Part shown: piece after piece, positions 61,800 through 64,000 of the stretch
Position numbering within the stretch: position 1 is the stretch's first letter
Layout: every line of letters starts with the position of its first letter
From: Candidatus Brocadia sinica JPN1
GTDB taxonomy: Bacteria; Planctomycetota; Brocadiia; Brocadiales; Brocadiaceae
Direction: 5' to 3'
NCBI RefSeq assembly: GCF_000949635.1
Contig: NZ_BAFN01000001.1
Location: 1,426,001 to 1,490,000, forward strand
Length of the DNA: 64,000 nucleotides
The notes under the pieces: model-generated
What the model was told of the DNA's origin: nothing
Database searches by the model: none
Seen by the model: the letters and a program-made list of their open reading frames with translations, nothing else
Position numbers and translations under genes: made by a program

Positions 61800-64000
61800 T
61801 TAGACTTCCTGTGAAATTGGCGACTCCTCCAAACAGAATCCGATATCAGCTGTGACGCAAAACGCAATCCCATGGCTGCCATAGTTGGTGCGGTCGCACA
61901 CCACCATGTGAATGACGTATCCGCAGGGGTCCATGCCGGCCGTGTCCAGCCTCCAATGGCCAGACTCGCCTGTGGTAGGCACCGTTGGGAAGGAACGGCT
62001 GGTCGCGAAGGTGTAAGTAATTCCTCCGTCACCCGAGAGCATGACCGTGGCCCCATGGGCTGGCCCATCTGGGATGACGTCGAGGCTTATGCTCCCGAAG
62101 TGCTGGTTCACCAGGTCGCTCGTGCCAGGGTCATGAGCCTCATACGTGCCGGTCAGGATCGTCCCCACGGGGAATTTACCGCAGTCTATAGCCGGAACGG
62201 GGTTGCCGTTGAACTCGGCGCCGGTGATGGTCAAGGTAACCGGGGCGTATGGCTGAAGTGCAATATTTGCCGCAGGAACTGACGATGGGGCGGTGTTGTC
62301 AACGCGTACCCTGATTACCTGGGCGCCGGGATAGAATGTGGGAGGACTGACATTCGGATCCTTCGCCTCCATCCTGATTTCCCATTCTCCCTCCATTGAT
62401 GCGTTCGTCAGCCACCTGGCGAGTTTATCTACCAGCAGGAAGCGGGTGGAGGGAGCCGTGTGGTCTTCCAGGTACTCATACCAGCCCTCGCCAAGGCCAT
62501 CCGCATCGTCGGTGGCCGTGAGGTTGAGGTTAAATATCGTGTCTCCAGGCGATTCCTCCAACTGTACTGCACCCACGAATTTTGTGACATCAACGTCAAC
62601 CGTGTTGGTAAGCGGATGCCAGGTGTCAATACCGTCGTCTTTTCGTACCAGGATTCTGTACTTTAGCGGCAAAGCCCCGCCGCCAAAAGAATCAGGCAGG
62701 GTGCCCGCAATACGTCCGGTGATGGTAATACCACCTCCAAAGGGGCTCAAGTTCACTGAAAAGATACCAATCTCCGCATCGCCTGTAGCCAGCCCGGTTG
62801 CTGGATCAATGTCATCAACCGAGATGTCGCCAACGGTCTCGATAACCGGGGTACGTGCCTCCGCCTTTCCGTGCCGTAACTGGATAAGGCACTCCTCGCG
62901 GTTTCCCCAGACCGGGACATAGTTCGGGTTTGCGGGGGGAGGTGGGGTCTCCCAGGATAGAATGGCGCGTAGACGGACGACCTTCGGCCCGGCCTCACAG
63001 GGCACTAGATATTGGGTGAAGTCTTTTTTGAGAAAAACAGCATACTGGACGTCCTCCGGCGGGATGGTCTGGAGGTCGTGGACCTGTACGGTGGCCGTGC
63101 CCATATAGATGAAACCACTGCCGTCTCCGAAGTCGATCCAGAAGGCTACGTACTCCGTTGACCCCTTGCCGCATAGCCCGCCGGAATAACCGTAAGGCCT
63201 TTTGACCGTGAGTACCGCCTCCAGCAGATCACGCTTGGAGCGAAGCCCGATGCACTTTAGCTCTTCAAAGCTGGTGTCTCCGTCCGTTACGACCTGAAGT
63301 TTGCCGAAAAGATCCGCGATTTCATTCGCGTTGAGTCCAAGGGACGCTAAAGGGCTGTCCCCGTTTGCTGTGACTAAGGCTGAGGTTGTTGTCTTAGCTG
63401 CCAGGAGCTTCTGTGCCTCTGCGAAGCCGAACCGGTGGACTGGCACGCCCTTGTCCGCATAGAGCGCCTTCCTCTGTGACAACGTTGGCGTCGCCAAAGG
63501 AGCGGCTTTGACCTTTATATTTGGGTCCAGGCCGGCAATAATTGGGCCAATCGGGTCGGGGATCTTGACCTGAAGGTTTTCCAGCCCTTTTGGCACATCA
63601 CCCACGAAGAAAGAGTACTTGGGATGAATCTGTACCTGGACGGTCATGACGTTCCCATAGACCGGCGTCCAATTGGGTTGATTTGCCGGCGGCGGCGTGT
63701 CCCAGGAAAGGATGGCCCGCACCCTGACAATGTTCTCGGTGGAGCAAAGCCTCTTGAACGGGGTGAAGTCCTTCCTCACGGCGTAACAGAGGGGCTTTTC
63801 TCCGGGGATGTTATGGACTCTCACGCTGTCCATTCCCACATCGTGCCAGACCCCGTTGTCGAATATGTCTACGTAGAATCGGACATACTCAAATGACCCC
63901 GGGCTGCAGATATCGCCTCCGTATCCAAACTCCTGCTTAACGTGGAGCGCGGCTTCCAGACGGTTGGATGGAGGGTTTAGCCCTACGCACATAAGCTCTT
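61800..64000 (-). CDS. Large protein with duplicated Cys-containing beta module, 5' end beyond window
   Basis: Open at the right edge; at least 732 residues. Two similar modules of about 130 residues: one at the edge (LMCVGLNPPSNRLEAALHV, FGYGGDICSPGSFEYVRF, VRAILSWDTPPP) and one from about residue 250 (LKCIGLRSKRDLLEAVL, YGYSGGLCGKGSTEYVAF, VRLRAILSWETPPPP), both ending PVYGN or PVWGN. Each has paired Cys. The C-terminal half looks like Ig-like or cadherin-type beta domains (FNLNLTATDDADGLGEGWYEY, WEIRMEAKDPNVSPP). No enzyme motif. It may be secreted or surface-exposed; the signal peptide would lie outside the window. GC-rich compared with the rest of the window. Confidence 0.7.
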   Translation of the reverse strand, partial: ELMCVGLNPPSNRLEAALHVKQEFGYGGDICSPGSFEYVRFYVDIFDNGVWHDVGMDSVRVHNIPGEKPLCYAVRKDFTPFKRLCSTENIVRVRAILSWDTPPPANQPNWTPVYGNVMTVQVQIHPKYSFFVGDVPKGLENLQVKIPDPIGPIIAGLDPNIKVKAAPLATPTLSQRKALYADKGVPVHRFGFAEAQKLLAAKTTTSALVTANGDSPLASLGLNANEIADLFGKLQVVTDGDTSFEELKCIGLRSKRDLLEAVLTVKRPYGYSGGLCGKGSTEYVAFWIDFGDGSGFIYMGTATVQVHDLQTIPPEDVQYAVFLKKDFTQYLVPCEAGPKVVRLRAILSWETPPPPANPNYVPVWGNREECLIQLRHGKAEARTPVIETVGDISVDDIDPATGLATGDAEIGIFSVNLSPFGGGITITGRIAGTLPDSFGGGALPLKYRILVRKDDGIDTWHPLTNTVDVDVTKFVGAVQLEESPGDTIFNLNLTATDDADGLGEGWYEYLEDHTAPSTRFLLVDKLARWLTNASMEGEWEIRMEAKDPNVSPPTFYPGAQVIRVRVDNTAPSSVPAANIALQPYAPVTLTITGAEFNGNPVPAIDCGKFPVGTILTGTYEAHDPGTSDLVNQHFGSISLDVIPDGPAHGATVMLSGDGGITYTFATSRSFPTVPTTGESGHWRLDTAGMDPCGYVIHMVVCDRTNYGSHGIAFCVTADIGFCLEESPISQEV

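Noticed and set aside
1-64000. CRISPR array
   Set aside because: No regularly spaced direct repeats were found; the recurring elements are palindromes at unrelated positions.
1-64000. tRNA or rRNA genes
   Set aside because: No tRNA T-loop with matching stems and no rRNA signature was noticed by eye in the gaps; a covariance search was not possible.

Overview
The window looks like chromosomal DNA of a Gram-negative planctomycete, most plausibly an anammox-type bacterium (Brocadiales; inference). It carries LpxB, an Mla-type lipid transport operon and Lnt for a diderm envelope. It also has mreBCD plus PBP2, which most planctomycetes lack but anammox bacteria keep, and two adjacent FNT-family formate/nitrite channels beside a TDT-family anion transporter. 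Most of the window is moderately AT-rich. The region 22.9-31.2 kb is clearly AT-richer and 58.5-64 kb GC-richer, so both look acquired. I saw no rRNA, tRNA or CRISPR array.

Layout. 0-5 kb: archease (3' end)-rtcB RNA ligation pair, pcm, and a GH15 glucoamylase fused to a ferredoxin domain, followed by a decayed gene. 5.5-8.1 kb: a sulfur-handling cluster (NifS-like protein, Uma2 nuclease, IscU-like scaffold, TusA-like carrier) in which the NifS-like protein lacks its PLP lysine. 8.2-11.2 kb: mlaEFD and a lipoprotein on the minus strand, divergent from moeA. 12.6-19 kb: lnt, mreBCD and PBP2. 19.2-22.7 kb: dTDP-sugar genes ending in a degenerate partial duplication with a toxin-antitoxin remnant inside it.

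22.9-32 kb is a decayed defence island. It holds dndC, a truncated dndD, an HNH nuclease with a domain resembling the phosphorothioate-sensing module, a nuclease-NTPase gene split by an IS3 element, a truncated cysteine desulfurase and an intact DUF433/DUF5615 pair. 32-35.3 kb: lpxB and an IS66 element with a perfect 8-bp target duplication. 35.3-39.2 kb: nitrite/anion transport and a stand-alone ScdA_N-type protein. 39.3-49.2 kb: yifB, a B12-type radical SAM protein, a sugar-phosphate transferase, a TPR protein, a PH-domain protein and a PhoR/PhoB pair.

49.2-58.2 kb is a second defence/mobile island, with many broken genes: DUF433/DUF5615 modules, HEPN-like proteins, an MT-A70 methyltransferase with a G8 tract, a TdeIII-like endonuclease, HicBA and a SWIM-SNF2 helicase. 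58.5-64 kb is the least explained part. A 237-residue protein carries four scattered EPAH motifs, a cobalamin-type radical SAM enzyme lies upstream of it on the same strand, and a large protein with a duplicated Cys-containing module runs off the right edge. The EPAH protein plus radical SAM pair is my leading candidate for an undescribed protein-modification system; that is an inference from motif recurrence and gene order only. Several families of short GC-rich palindromes are scattered between genes, and one similar tract lies inside lnt.
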